DNA from: Vicinamibacterales bacterium
Lineage (GTDB): Bacteria; Acidobacteriota; Vicinamibacteria; Vicinamibacterales; 2-12-FULL-66-21
DNA length: 64,000 nt
Direction: 5' to 3'
Assembly (NCBI GenBank): GCA_035699745.1
Contig: DASSPH010000013.1
Coordinates: 1-64,000, forward strand
Made by a program: the position numbers and the translations under genes. Position 1 is the stretch's first letter, and every line of letters begins with the position of its first letter. The notes beneath the pieces are model-generated. The model had not been told where the DNA came from and made no database searches. It saw nothing but the letters and a program-made list of their open reading frames with translations. This document shows, piece by piece, positions 24,798 through 34,118 of this stretch.

Positions 24798-27338
24798 CTA
24801 CGGGCGCCCCAGACGCGCGATCAGCTGCCGGAAGCGGGGATCGCCGCGGATCGAATCCAGCCGCGGATCCACGCCGATCCAGAGCACCGCCGGGTCGCGC
24901 GCGTCCACGGCGGCGGTCAGCAGATCGAGCGCCGCGTCACGCTCGCCGAGCGCGAGCCGGACGTAGGCTTCATGCGGGTCGGCGAGCGTCCGGCCGTCCG
25001 CCGCCAGGCGGTCCTGCAGCCGCGCGAGCGCGCTGCGTGCCGCCGCCGTCTGGCCTGCCAGCGCCCGCAGCCTCAAGGCCTGCGCGCGCCATGCGGGAGT
25101 CTCCGACAGTCGAATGGCGCGGTCGGTGAAGTCCATCGCGTTGGCCAGCCGGCCGCGCGCTTCCTCGATCCGGCCCAGCGTGAAATACGCCCCGGGGAAT
25201 CGCGGATCCATCCGCGACGTCGCGTGCAGAATGTCCGCGGCCTCGTCGTAGCGGCGCTGGTAGTACGCCATCAGCCCTTGCGTCAGCGTGACCTCGGCGG
25301 TGAGCGGATCGACCGCCACGGCTCCGTCCGCGTGCTGCCGCGCCTCGTCGGTGCGCCCGAGCGCCGCAAGCAGGCGGGCATACTGCGTGCGCGCATACGC
25401 GCCGCTCGGCGCCAGGCGGATCGCCCGCTGGTACTCGGCTTCGGCGCCGGCGAAGTCCCACTCGTAATAGAAGCTCACGTCGGCGAGCGCGATGCGTGCT
25501 TCGGCCAGATCGGGATCCAGCGCCAGTGCGCGCTGCGCCGCGGCCTTCGCCGCGGCGTACGCCTCGGACTGCGGTATCTCGCGGTCGAACCCGAGGAGCA
25601 CATAGGTCCGCGCCGCCGCGGCGTGCGCCGGCGCGAACGACGGGTCGATGGCGATCGCCTGCTGCAGCGCCTCGAGCGCCGGACGCACTTCAGCGCCGTG
25701 GCGGTTCTGCGACAGGTACGCGATCCCCTGCAGATAGGCCCGCTGCGCCGGCGGACTGGTCGCAGACGCGCGGGCGAACCGCGCCGCTTCGCCGTCGGTC
25801 AGTCGCGCGCTGATGCTGCCCGTCACCGCCCGCGCGATCTCACGCTCCAGCGCCAGCAGATCGCCGAGCCCCCGCTCGAACCTGTCCGACCAGATCTGCG
25901 CGTCCGTGCCGGCCTTGATCAGCCGGAGATTGACGCGGACGCGCGGATCGGCGCCGCCTCGATCGACGGCAATCGATCCCTCGAGCACCGACGCGACCCC
26001 AAGCTGCGCGGCGATGGCGGACACCGGCTCGGTCGAGCCGCGGAACCGCCGCACCGAGGTGTGCGCGGTCACCCGCAGCGCCTGCACCTGCCCCAGCGTC
26101 GTGATCAACTCGTCGGTGAGACCGTCCGCCAGGAGCGCGGCGTCGGACTGATCCGCCGCGAACGCCAGGGGCAGCACGGCAATGGAGGTCGGCTCGGGAT
26201 TCGGCCGGGGGGAGAACGGACGGACCGAGGCGATCGTCGCGAGCAGCGCGATCACCGCCGCGGCGGTCGCGGCGCCGACGGCCCAGCCGCGCCAGCGCGC
26301 GGGGCGATCGTCCGTCACGGTCCCGCCGCTCGCCGCGCGCCGGAGTTCCGCTTCCATGGCGGCCGCCGTCGCGAAGCGCGCCGCCGGATCCGCCGACAGC
26401 GCGCGATCGACGATGCCTGCGAACGTTGCCGGCAGCTTCGGATTCACCTGGCGCAGCGGACGCCGGCCGCCGGCGCGGTGCGCGCGCTGCAGTTCCTCCA
26501 GGGACGCGGCCTGCACCGGGAACCTCCCGGTGGTGAGGTAGAACAGCAGGACGCCGAGTGAGTAGACGTCGCTCGCCGCCGACGCCGGCCCGCCGGCCAG
26601 CACCTCGGGCGCGATGTAGAGCGGCGTGCCGGCGACCCGCGGGCGCGCGCCGATCTCCTCGCCGGCGCCGAAGTCCATCAGCACGATCCGGCCCGACTCG
26701 TCCTGGATGACGTTCTGCGCCTTGACGTCCCGGTGCAGCAGGCCCGCGGCGTGCACCGCCGCCACCGCCCCGGCCAGATCCGCGCCGATCCGCGCGGCCG
26801 CATCGGCGGCCAGCGGGCCGTCGTCGCGGACAATGTCGTCGAGCGATCGTCCGCGCACCAGCTCCATCCACAGCCCGATCCGCTCTTCGTGCCGCTCGGC
26901 GCCGTAGACGTGGACCACGTGGGGATGGCGGACGCGGGCGATGCGCCGCGCCTCCTGCAGCATCCGCGTGTTCGCCGCCGCGTCCGCCGTGACGCCGTCG
27001 AGCCGCAGCAGCTTGAGGGCGACCTCGCGCTGCAGGTCGACGTCCCACGCGCGGAACACGTCCGCCGACGTCCCCTGCCCGATGCGATCGAGCAGGATCA
27101 ACCGTCCCCACCGCGGCCCGGCCGGGTGGGGATCGGCGAGCGGATCGTCTTCCGGCGACGCCGGATCGACCGGCAGGGATCGATAGACCTCCGCCAGCGT
27201 GCCGATCAGGTGCAGGTGCCGGAGGAGGCGCTGCTCGCCGGGGCTGATGCTGCTCTCGGCGGCGCCCCAGTCGACGGTCGTCCCGTCGGCGATGGAGGCG
27301 GCCAGATGCTCGATGGCGCGCGCGCTGTCCTGCTTCAC
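24798..27338 (-). CDS. Ser/Thr protein kinase with TolB-like and TPR domains
   Basis: An 846-residue membrane kinase. The kinase domain (about 76-335) has the glycine loop IGQGTSADVF, the Lys in REVALKLLRL, LLHRDVKAQNVI and DFG in LMDFGAG, so it looks active. One transmembrane helix (about 352-372) separates it from a periplasmic TolB/FlgO-like domain (from SIAVLPLAF to about 500) and eight or so TPR units to the C-terminus. This architecture is common in Acidobacteriota. Its ATG overlaps the stop of the ECF sigma gene (27335-27338), so kinase and sigma factor are made together and probably function together. Confidence 0.93.
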   Translation of the reverse strand: MKQDSARAIEHLAASIADGTTVDWGAAESSISPGEQRLLRHLHLIGTLAEVYRSLPVDPASPEDDPLADPHPAGPRWGRLILLDRIGQGTSADVFRAWDVDLQREVALKLLRLDGVTADAAANTRMLQEARRIARVRHPHVVHVYGAERHEERIGLWMELVRGRSLDDIVRDDGPLAADAAARIGADLAGAVAAVHAAGLLHRDVKAQNVIQDESGRIVLMDFGAGEEIGARPRVAGTPLYIAPEVLAGGPASAASDVYSLGVLLFYLTTGRFPVQAASLEELQRAHRAGGRRPLRQVNPKLPATFAGIVDRALSADPAARFATAAAMEAELRRAASGGTVTDDRPARWRGWAVGAATAAAVIALLATIASVRPFSPRPNPEPTSIAVLPLAFAADQSDAALLADGLTDELITTLGQVQALRVTAHTSVRRFRGSTEPVSAIAAQLGVASVLEGSIAVDRGGADPRVRVNLRLIKAGTDAQIWSDRFERGLGDLLALEREIARAVTGSISARLTDGEAARFARASATSPPAQRAYLQGIAYLSQNRHGAEVRPALEALQQAIAIDPSFAPAHAAAARTYVLLGFDREIPQSEAYAAAKAAAQRALALDPDLAEARIALADVSFYYEWDFAGAEAEYQRAIRLAPSGAYARTQYARLLAALGRTDEARQHADGAVAVDPLTAEVTLTQGLMAYYQRRYDEAADILHATSRMDPRFPGAYFTLGRIEEARGRLANAMDFTDRAIRLSETPAWRAQALRLRALAGQTAAARSALARLQDRLAADGRTLADPHEAYVRLALGERDAALDLLTAAVDARDPAVLWIGVDPRLDSIRGDPRFRQLIARLGRP

Positions 27339-27928
27339 GCGTCCATCTCCTCGGCCAGACGCACCAGGGCACGCGAGACCGCCATCCGCGCGGCATCCGC
27401 GCTCGCCTTGTTGTGGCCGGCGGCAATCTGCTGATAACTCTGCCCAAGCTCCACGCGCGCGATGATCACTTCTCTCTCTTCCGGGCGCAGCCGCGCCAGC
27501 CCCCGCTCGTAGCGCTCCAGGGCTTCGCGTCCGATCGCCTCTTCGAGCGGCGACGCCTGCCGCGCCGCGTGCTCGTCCTCGATTTCCGCCGTCACACCGT
27601 GCCGGTTCACGCGCCGGACTTCGTCGCGGACCCGGTTCACCAGCGCCTGCCGCAGATATGCCTGCAGCGCCCCTTCGTGCCGCGGCTGGAAGTCGCCGAT
27701 GTGTTTCAGCGTCTGCACCAGCGTCTCCTGCACGACGTCATCGGTGTCGCGCAGATCGCGCGTCCAGCGCGGCAGGCGGCCTCGCGCCCACCGCCGGAGC
27801 GACGGGAGATAGCGGGCGAAGAGCTCGTTGAGGGCGTCAGCATCGCCAAGCCGTGCCCGGTGCAGGAGATCGGCGGTCGTCGCGACCGCACGTGGCTGCG
27901 GACCGGCCTGTCCGGGGGACTCGTCCAT
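27335..27928 (-). CDS. ECF sigma factor paired with the Ser/Thr kinase
   Basis: A 197-residue sigma-70 family factor. Region 2 (about 22-90) includes ALNELFARYLPSLRRWA and RDTDDVVQETLVQTL, and region 4 (about 140-192) includes LRPEEREVIIARVELGQSYQQIA. It is of the ECF kind found next to Ser/Thr kinases, where the kinase is thought to control sigma activity instead of a classical anti-sigma factor. No anti-sigma gene is present. It overlaps the kinase start by 4 bp. I could not identify an autoregulated promoter with confidence in the 150 bp upstream. Confidence 0.92.
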   Translation of the reverse strand: MDESPGQAGPQPRAVATTADLLHRARLGDADALNELFARYLPSLRRWARGRLPRWTRDLRDTDDVVQETLVQTLKHIGDFQPRHEGALQAYLRQALVNRVRDEVRRVNRHGVTAEIEDEHAARQASPLEEAIGREALERYERGLARLRPEEREVIIARVELGQSYQQIAAGHNKASADAARMAVSRALVRLAEEMDA

Positions 27929-28022
27929 GGAAGGGAGAGGCGATCATATTCCACCCGCCTGAATACAACGTCGCCGGGGGCGGAACCGAACAATTAGGGG
28001 ACGAAAAATGTATGGTACGGCG

Positions 28023-28050
28023 CGAAAGCCAGCTGGGGCGCTGGCTTTCG
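28023..28050 (-). terminator. Perfect hairpin downstream of the inositol oxygenase gene
   Basis: CGAAAGCCAGC and its exact reverse complement (11 bp) enclose a 6-nt loop. It begins 30 bp past the stop of the minus-strand inositol oxygenase gene (28081). On that strand a run of five T follows about a dozen bases later. A transcription terminator or 3' stabiliser is likely. The rest of the 152-bp gap to the sigma gene shows no other feature I can support. Confidence 0.65.
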
Positions 28051-28080
28051 GCGTCCCGGCACCGGAAAGTGTGCCGTTTC

Positions 28081-28866
28081 TTACCAGTTCAGCGGATCGG
28101 GGAAGAACTCGCGGGTCAGATCTTCGTAATAGGGACGCAGCTCGTCCAGTTTCGGCCGATCGTCCCCCTTGGAATACAGATCGTACCGGTTGAAGGCGCG
28201 CACCCACTTGAGCATCGCGCGGTCCTGGTCGTCGCACAGGTAGTCGTATTCCCCTTCGCGGTGCCAGGCGTAGAACGAGTGATAGCGGATCATGTAGAGC
28301 GCCTCGATCGGGAGGCGATCCTTCATGACGTGGTACAGATACTCGTCGTGCCCCCAGGACATATGGATGTTCTGGAGACCGCAGCCGCGCTCGTAGATCC
28401 CCAGCTCGGTCGAATACACCGGATGCGTCGCGTCGGGATTCAGCGCGAAGAAGCCGGAGTGCACGATCTTCGGCGAGAACCGGCAGCCGACCGGGTTGGT
28501 GTCGCCGACCACCGCCCATTGCGGCTCGCCGAACTTGCACAGCACCTTGCCCAGATCGTGGATGAACCCGGTGGCGATCATCCAGCGCGGCTGGTTCGCG
28601 CGCCGCGCCGCTTCCGCGGTCTGCAGCGCGTGATCCATCTGCGTGAAATTGGTGTCGGGATCGCTCTCGTCGACGACGTCGTTGAGATGCTCCAGCATCT
28701 CCCACACCGTCATCGTCTCGCGATTCAGCGGCAGGTACTCCGCCTTCCTGGCGAGTACGAAATCGAGCGTCTGGTGCTGATGGTTCTTGCGGTAGAACTG
28801 CTCGACGTACCCGGTGGGCTCGTCCGCGTAGTTGCGGAACGCCGCGGCGGGTTTGGCCATGCCCAT
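28081..28866 (-). CDS. Inositol oxygenase (MIOX family)
   Basis: A 261-residue diiron oxygenase of the MIOX family. Conserved blocks include [13 protein letters not shown], the HD motif in [36 protein letters not shown] and [17 protein letters not shown], which supply the metal and substrate ligands known from the mammalian enzyme. It opens myo-inositol to D-glucuronate using O2. Length matches the family. The ATG has AAGGAG 7 nt upstream. It is divergent from the helicase gene (29-bp gap) and no inositol or glucuronate pathway genes lie beside it. Confidence 0.93.
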   Translation of the reverse strand: MGMAKPAAAFRNYADEPTGYVEQFYRKNHQHQTLDFVLARKAEYLPLNRETMTVWEMLEHLNDVVDESDPDTNFTQMDHALQTAEAARRANQPRWMIATGFIHDLGKVLCKFGEPQWAVVGDTNPVGCRFSPKIVHSGFFALNPDATHPVYSTELGIYERGCGLQNIHMSWGHDEYLYHVMKDRLPIEALYMIRYHSFYAWHREGEYDYLCDDQDRAMLKWVRAFNRYDLYSKGDDRPKLDELRPYYEDLTREFFPDPLNW

Positions 28867-28895
28867 GGATTGTCTCCTTGCTACTAGGATAGTGG

Positions 28896-30245
28896 ATGCC
28901 CTTCAGCCAGTTCAAGCTGCATCCCGACCTCCTGCGCGGCCTCAAAGACCTCGGATTCCAGCGTCCGACGCCGATCCAGGCCGACGCGATTCCCCCCGCG
29001 CTGGCGGGCCGCGACGTCCTCGCCTGCGCCATGACGGGCAGCGGCAAGACGGTCGCGTTCCTCCTGCCGATCCTCCATCACCTGATCGCGAAGCCGCGCG
29101 GCACCACGCGCGCCCTGGTCATCACCCCGACCCGTGAACTGGCCGCGCAGATTCTCAGCGACGTGAACGACGTCGCCGTCCACACGCCGGTGACCGCGGC
29201 GGCGGTCTACGGCGGCGTCGGCATGGGCCCGCAGGAGCATGCCTTCCGCAGCGGCGTCGACATCATCGTCGGCACGCCCGGCCGCCTGCTCGATCACTTT
29301 CGCGCCCCGTACGCGCGGCTGTCGGGGATCGAGTTCCTGGTCCTCGACGAAGCGGACCGGATGCTCGACATGGGATTCCTGCCCGACATCCGGCGGGTGC
29401 TGCGGCACCTGCCGCGCCAGCGGCAGACGCTGTTCTTCAGCGCGACGATGCCGCCGCCGATCGCCGAGCTGACGCGCGAGATGCTGCACGACCCGGTGAC
29501 GATCAACCTCGAACGCCGCGCCGCGCCGGCCACCGGCATCACGCAGGCGATCTACCCGGTGCCCCAGGCGCTCAAGCCGGCGCTGCTGCTGACCCTGCTC
29601 AACGGCGTGGACGTGCGGGACGCCCTGGTCTTCACGCGGACGAAGCACCGCGCCGATCGACTGGCAAAGTATCTGGCGGGGCACCAGGTGGCGGTGGAGC
29701 GGATCCACGGCAATCGCTCGCAGGCGCAGCGCACGCAGGCGCTGGACGGCTTCAAGAGCGGCCGCTATCGCGTCCTCGTCGCCACCGACATCGCCGCGCG
29801 CGGCATCGACGTCACGGCGCTCGGGCATGTCGTCAACTTCGACGTGCCGGCGCAGCCCGAGGATTACATCCATCGCGTGGGCCGGACGGCGCGCGCGGAG
29901 ATGACCGGCTCCGCCTACACGCTGGTGTCGCCGGACGAGGAAGCCGACGTCCGCGCCATCGAGAAGGCGATCAATCGCCGCCTGCCGCGCGTGACCGTAC
30001 CGGATTTCGATTACACGGTCAGGGCGGCGGAGCGCCTCGAAGTCCCGCACGCGCAGCGCATCGCCGAGATCCGGGCCCGGAAGGCCGAGGAACGCCGGCG
30101 GGCCCATGCCAACGCGGAGCGCCGCGCCGCGCATGCGCAGCGTCCCGCGGCGCCGCACGCCCCCCGGCCGTCCCACCCGCCGTCGTCAGCTGGACGCCCG
30201 GCAGGCGCGCCGGCCGGCGGTCGCCGCAGGAGGCGGCGCAGGTAG
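28896..30245 (+). CDS. DEAD-box ATP-dependent RNA helicase (RhlE-like)
   Basis: A 449-residue RNA helicase. The Q motif ([14 protein letters not shown]), Walker [26 protein letters not shown] (151-154), SAT in FFSATMPPP and the C-terminal IAARGIDV and HRVGRTAR motifs are all present. Residues about 375-449 form a basic Arg/Ala/Pro-rich tail typical of RhlE-type proteins for RNA contact. It acts in RNA unwinding, ribosome assembly or turnover. It stands alone; the next gene converges from the minus strand 14 bp away. Confidence 0.95.
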   Translation: MPFSQFKLHPDLLRGLKDLGFQRPTPIQADAIPPALAGRDVLACAMTGSGKTVAFLLPILHHLIAKPRGTTRALVITPTRELAAQILSDVNDVAVHTPVTAAAVYGGVGMGPQEHAFRSGVDIIVGTPGRLLDHFRAPYARLSGIEFLVLDEADRMLDMGFLPDIRRVLRHLPRQRQTLFFSATMPPPIAELTREMLHDPVTINLERRAAPATGITQAIYPVPQALKPALLLTLLNGVDVRDALVFTRTKHRADRLAKYLAGHQVAVERIHGNRSQAQRTQALDGFKSGRYRVLVATDIAARGIDVTALGHVVNFDVPAQPEDYIHRVGRTARAEMTGSAYTLVSPDEEADVRAIEKAINRRLPRVTVPDFDYTVRAAERLEVPHAQRIAEIRARKAEERRRAHANAERRAAHAQRPAAPHAPRPSHPPSSAGRPAGAPAGGRRRRRRR

Positions 30246-30259
30246 CGTCCGCCGCGGCG

Positions 30260-30664
30260 TCACGCGCCTGATGACTCCGACGCCAGATCGGGCGGGACCC
30301 AGCGCGTCCGCGCCTCGTCACTGAACAGCCGTTCCCGCGAGTAGTACTGCAGCGGCAGGTTCTTGTCGGCCAGCTCCGGACACTGCGCCAGCAAGGCGTC
30401 CAGCTCGCATGGCGCGCGCATCCGCGCCGCCGCGTCCGCCAGCAGCCGCATCCACAGGACCGTGATCGTCTCGTGGTATTTCTGCGACGCGTTCGCCGCC
30501 GCCGCGAAGCGCTGGATCGCCGCGCGCATGCGATCCGTCGCCGCGTCGAGCGACGGCCCCTCGCGCACGTACACCCATGCGACGCGCACGTGCGCGCGAT
30601 GATCGAAATCGGCGGGCGCCACGTCGCCGCGCTCGAACGCGCGCGCGAACTCGACATCAGTCAC
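30260..30664 (-). CDS. Conserved hypothetical protein, helical with FDHRAHVRVAW motif
   Basis: A 134-residue, mostly alpha-helical soluble protein. The signature FDHRAHVRVAWVYVRE, followed by AATDRMRAAIQRF and later KYHETITVLWMRLLAD, looks like a conserved bundle with paired His residues that could bind metal. I do not know a named function. I start at GTG 30664 because AGGGGG lies 7 nt upstream; the frame extends 12 residues further to 30700. It is divergent from a response regulator (59-bp gap). Confidence 0.75.
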   Translation of the reverse strand: MTDVEFARAFERGDVAPADFDHRAHVRVAWVYVREGPSLDAATDRMRAAIQRFAAAANASQKYHETITVLWMRLLADAAARMRAPCELDALLAQCPELADKNLPLQYYSRERLFSDEARTRWVPPDLASESSGA

Positions 30665-30723
30665 CCCGGAACCCCCTTGCACCGTCACTCGCGGCGGCAC
30701 TATCGGCTAGACTAGCTCTATCG

Positions 30724-31098
30724 ATGGCCGGGCCCCTCATTCTCATCGTGGACGACAACCTGGACGCCCGCGAGATGTATTCGATGTATCTGGAGCACGA
30801 GGGCTTCCGCTCGGCCGAGGCGGCCAACGGCGCCGACGCCATCGTCAAGACGCGGCTCGACCGGCCGTCGCTGATCCTCATGGATGCGACGATGCCGGGG
30901 ATGGATGGCTGGGAGGCGGCGAAGCTGCTGAAACAGGACGCCGCGACGCGCGACATTCCGGTGATCATGCTGACCGCCCACGCGTTTCAGGAGCATCGGC
31001 AGCGCGCCGCCGACGCGGGCGCAGACGGGTTCCTCGCCAAACCCGTGCTGCCCGATCAGCTCACGGCGGAGATCCGCCGGGTGCTGAACCTCACCTGA
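30724..31098 (+). CDS. Single-domain response regulator
   Basis: A 124-residue CheY-like receiver. LIVDDNLDARE gives the acidic pocket, Asp54 in LILMDATMPG is the phospho-acceptor, Thr in IMLTAHA and Lys in FLAKPV complete the site. It has no output domain. The ATG at 30724 starts directly at the first strand. A 37-codon membrane peptide starts at the base after its stop. No histidine kinase is adjacent. Confidence 0.92.
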   Translation: MAGPLILIVDDNLDAREMYSMYLEHEGFRSAEAANGADAIVKTRLDRPSLILMDATMPGMDGWEAAKLLKQDAATRDIPVIMLTAHAFQEHRQRAADAGADGFLAKPVLPDQLTAEIRRVLNLT

Positions 31099-31212
31099 AT
31101 GGATCCCGAATACAGGAAGATGATGCTCTGGCTCGCCGCGGCCTTCATCGCGTCCGTCGCCGCCGCCTTCCTCGTCGTCGAGATCGTGATGCGGTATTAC
31201 GCCGAGCGCTGA
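31099..31212 (+). CDS. 37-residue single-pass membrane peptide
   Basis: ATG at 31099 follows the response regulator's TGA with no gap, and the frame ends at TGA 31210-31212. The peptide is MDPEYRKMM, then a hydrophobic helix (LWLAAAFIASVAAAFLVVEI), then VMRYYAER. This is a textbook single-pass topology with charged ends. Translation is probably by reinitiation after the regulator. It converges with the M16 peptidase gene 3 bp away. Function is unknown. Confidence 0.6.
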   Translation: MDPEYRKMMLWLAAAFIASVAAAFLVVEIVMRYYAER

Positions 31213-31215
31213 GGC

Positions 31216-34059
31216 TTACTTTCCGGGCATCAGCGTGATGATCGTGCGGCGGTTCATCGGGAAGTACTTCTTGAACGCCTCCTGAACCGTGGCGGGCGTG
31301 AGCGCGTTGATGCGCTCGACGCGCGTCGCGATGATCCGCGGATCCTGCTTCCACAGGTTCACCGCCTGAAACCGGCCGAGCCAGTAGTTGTTCGTGCGCA
31401 GCTGCGTCTCGTAGTTGCGCCTGGCGGTTTCCTTGGCGCGATTGACCAGGTCCTCGGACGGGCCGTCCTTCTGCATCTTCGCGACTTCCTGCAGGACGCG
31501 CGCGGCCATCTTGTCGATGTTCTCCGGCGACGCGCCGAAGCTGACCTGCACGTAGCCGCCGCCGCGCTGCGGCGGGCTCTGGCTCACGCCGGCGGACACC
31601 GTATAGGTCTGGCCGAGCTCTTCGCGCAGAATGTCGCGCAGCGCGATCTCGAGCACGTCGGTCGCGGCGAGCACGCGCTCCTGCTCCATGGGATCGTCTC
31701 CCGGCGGATCGGCCGCGAAGCTGATGACGGTCTCGCTCTTCGGCTCGCGCCCCTTCTCCACCCTGGCATCGGCGCTGGCAGCGGGAAACCTGAGGCCGAG
31801 ATCCTTGAACGTCGACGCCGCCGTCCCGGTCGACGGCAGACCGCCCACGTAGCGCGCGATCAGCGGCAGCGCTTCCTCCGTCCTGAAGGCGCCGACCATG
31901 AAGAAGGTGAAGTCGGCGGCATTCGAGAACCGCGCCTTGTAGAACGACAGCATCTTGGCGCGGTCCAGGGTGTTGACGCGCTCGACCGTGAGCGGCTTCG
32001 AGGTGTAATGGCCGGAGCTGTTGATCTCCTCCACCTTGTCGCCGAATACCGCGGCCGGCGAATCGAGTCGATTGGCGAGGAACGCGGTGAGCTGGCGCTT
32101 CATCATCTCGAACGCTTCCGGATCGTCCCCGGGCTGCGTGAAGCGCGCGTAGAGCAGCTGCAAGGCGGTCTCGAGCTGCGCCGGCGCCGCCGATCCGTTG
32201 AAGCCGTGGCTCGACAGGGTGATCGACGGGGACGCGTTGGCGAGCTTGCCCGCCAGCAGCTTCTGCACGTCGAGCGCCTTCAGGCCGGCGGCGCCCGAGA
32301 GGGACACGTAGGTCGTCGCGAGCGTCGCCTCGACGAAGTCCTCGGGAGGCGCGAGCGACGCGCCCCCCTTGGCCTGCATCGCGAACAGCACCTGATCGTT
32401 CTTGAAATCGGTCGGCTTCAGCCAGACCTCGACGCCGTTCGCCAGCCGGGCGATCGTGAGGCCGACCTCGTCGACGGTCCGTGTCGAGACGACCGCCGCC
32501 GGCTCCGGCTTGCGTTCGAGCAGCTCGCGCGTCGCGGTGGTGTCGTGCCAGGGGGTGACGGCGGCCGCCTCCGCGGCGGCGAGCGCCTTCTTCAGCTCTT
32601 CTTCCGACGGCACCGCGATGTCGGCCTTCTGCGGCGAGGTCGCCAGAATGACGCGGCTCTCGTCGGCCAGCAGCGTCTTGCCGAGCGCCGTCACTTCCGC
32701 GGCGGAGATCGAGGGCAGCAGCTGCTGCACGAGCTTGTACTCGTACTCGATCCCGGGGGACGGCTCACCCTCGAGGAAGTGGTTCAGGTACTCCTGCGCG
32801 AACGAGCCGCTCTCGGTCTTGTCGCGTTCGGTATACGCCCGCTCGTAGAACGCCGCCATCCACTTCTTCGCGCGATCGAGCTCGCCGGCGTTGAACCCGA
32901 ACTCGCGCGCGCGCTTCGCCTCGATCGCGACCGCCGCCAGCCCGTCGGCGATCCGGCCGCTCTGCACGTTGGCGGCGAGCGACACGGTTTCCACGGTCTT
33001 GCTCAGCCCTTCGCCGAACATCCCGGCGCCCAGGAACCTCGCGTCCGGACGCCGCGACAGCTCGTCGAACCGGTCGTTCAGCATCTGCTCGAAGAACCGC
33101 TGCAGCAGCGAACGGCGGTAATCGCCGACCGTCTCCGATCCGGCGCGCGGCCGCTTGCGGACGAGCGACACCGACGACTGCGTGATCTCGTTGTCGGTGA
33201 CGATGCTGACCAGCGTGTCCTTGTGCAGCGGCACGTCGACCTTGCGCTCGGGCGGCGCGGCGCCGCGGCTCTTCAGCGCCGAGAACGACGCCTTGATCAT
33301 GTCCTCGAGCTTCTGCGGATCCATGTCCCCCACGGCGATCATCGCCATCCGGTCGGGGCGATAGAACGTGTCGTAGAACGCCTTCAGGCGCGCCACCGGG
33401 AACGACTTGAGGATCTCGGGCTTGCCGATCGGCAGCCGCTCCGCGTAGCGCGACTGGTAGAACAGCACCGGGATCTGCTTGTCGCGGATGCGCGATCCGG
33501 CGCCCAGCCCGCCACGCCACTCCTCGACGACGACGCCGCGCTCCTTGTCCACTTCCGCGGGATCGAGCCAGAGGCCGCCGGCGAAGTCGGAGAAGGCGAT
33601 CATCCCCTTGTCGACGATCTCCGGCTTGTCCGACGGCAGGTCGAGCATGTAGACGGTTTCCTCGAATCCGGTATAGGCGTTGACGTGCGGCCCCAGCCGC
33701 GCGCCGGTGGATTCGAAGTACGAGACCAGCTCGCCGGGCTTGAAGTGCTCGCTGCCGTTGAACGCCATGTGCTCGAGCACGTGGGCGAGCCCCTGCTGAT
33801 CGTCGGCTTCGTCGAGCGAGCCGGTCTTGACGGCGAGGCGCAGCAGGACGCGGTTCGCCGGCCGCGTGTTCTTGCGCACGTAGTACTTCAGGCCGTTCGG
33901 CAGCGTGCCGGTCCTGACCGCCGCGTCGAACGGAATCGTCTGGGTGAGCGGCAGCGCACCGGTGGACGGCTGCGGCGCCGGCGCCTGGCGCGCCGCGATC
34001 GGCGCAAGCGCGGCGGTGACGAACAGGGTGACGAACGCCGCTCGCAGTCGGTGTGTCAT
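31216..34059 (-). CDS. M16-family zinc metallopeptidase (two fused halves)
   Basis: A 947-residue exported peptidase. I start at ATG 34059, which opens a signal peptide (cleavage near AARQA); the frame extends 32 residues further upstream. The inverted zinc motif HVLEH places His93, Glu96 and His97, with the distal Glu expected about 75 residues later around VVEEWRGGL. Two M16 halves (about 50-470 and 500-930) form the usual clamshell, of which only the first is catalytic. It probably degrades peptides in the periplasm. It stands alone on this strand. Confidence 0.93.
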   Translation of the reverse strand: MTHRLRAAFVTLFVTAALAPIAARQAPAPQPSTGALPLTQTIPFDAAVRTGTLPNGLKYYVRKNTRPANRVLLRLAVKTGSLDEADDQQGLAHVLEHMAFNGSEHFKPGELVSYFESTGARLGPHVNAYTGFEETVYMLDLPSDKPEIVDKGMIAFSDFAGGLWLDPAEVDKERGVVVEEWRGGLGAGSRIRDKQIPVLFYQSRYAERLPIGKPEILKSFPVARLKAFYDTFYRPDRMAMIAVGDMDPQKLEDMIKASFSALKSRGAAPPERKVDVPLHKDTLVSIVTDNEITQSSVSLVRKRPRAGSETVGDYRRSLLQRFFEQMLNDRFDELSRRPDARFLGAGMFGEGLSKTVETVSLAANVQSGRIADGLAAVAIEAKRAREFGFNAGELDRAKKWMAAFYERAYTERDKTESGSFAQEYLNHFLEGEPSPGIEYEYKLVQQLLPSISAAEVTALGKTLLADESRVILATSPQKADIAVPSEEELKKALAAAEAAAVTPWHDTTATRELLERKPEPAAVVSTRTVDEVGLTIARLANGVEVWLKPTDFKNDQVLFAMQAKGGASLAPPEDFVEATLATTYVSLSGAAGLKALDVQKLLAGKLANASPSITLSSHGFNGSAAPAQLETALQLLYARFTQPGDDPEAFEMMKRQLTAFLANRLDSPAAVFGDKVEEINSSGHYTSKPLTVERVNTLDRAKMLSFYKARFSNAADFTFFMVGAFRTEEALPLIARYVGGLPSTGTAASTFKDLGLRFPAASADARVEKGREPKSETVISFAADPPGDDPMEQERVLAATDVLEIALRDILREELGQTYTVSAGVSQSPPQRGGGYVQVSFGASPENIDKMAARVLQEVAKMQKDGPSEDLVNRAKETARRNYETQLRTNNYWLGRFQAVNLWKQDPRIIATRVERINALTPATVQEAFKKYFPMNRRTIITLMPGK

Positions 34060-34118
34060 GACGTGGACTGTAGCAGAAGCGGAACGCGGTGAGCGGAGAG
34101 GCGGACGGCGGCAGCGCC

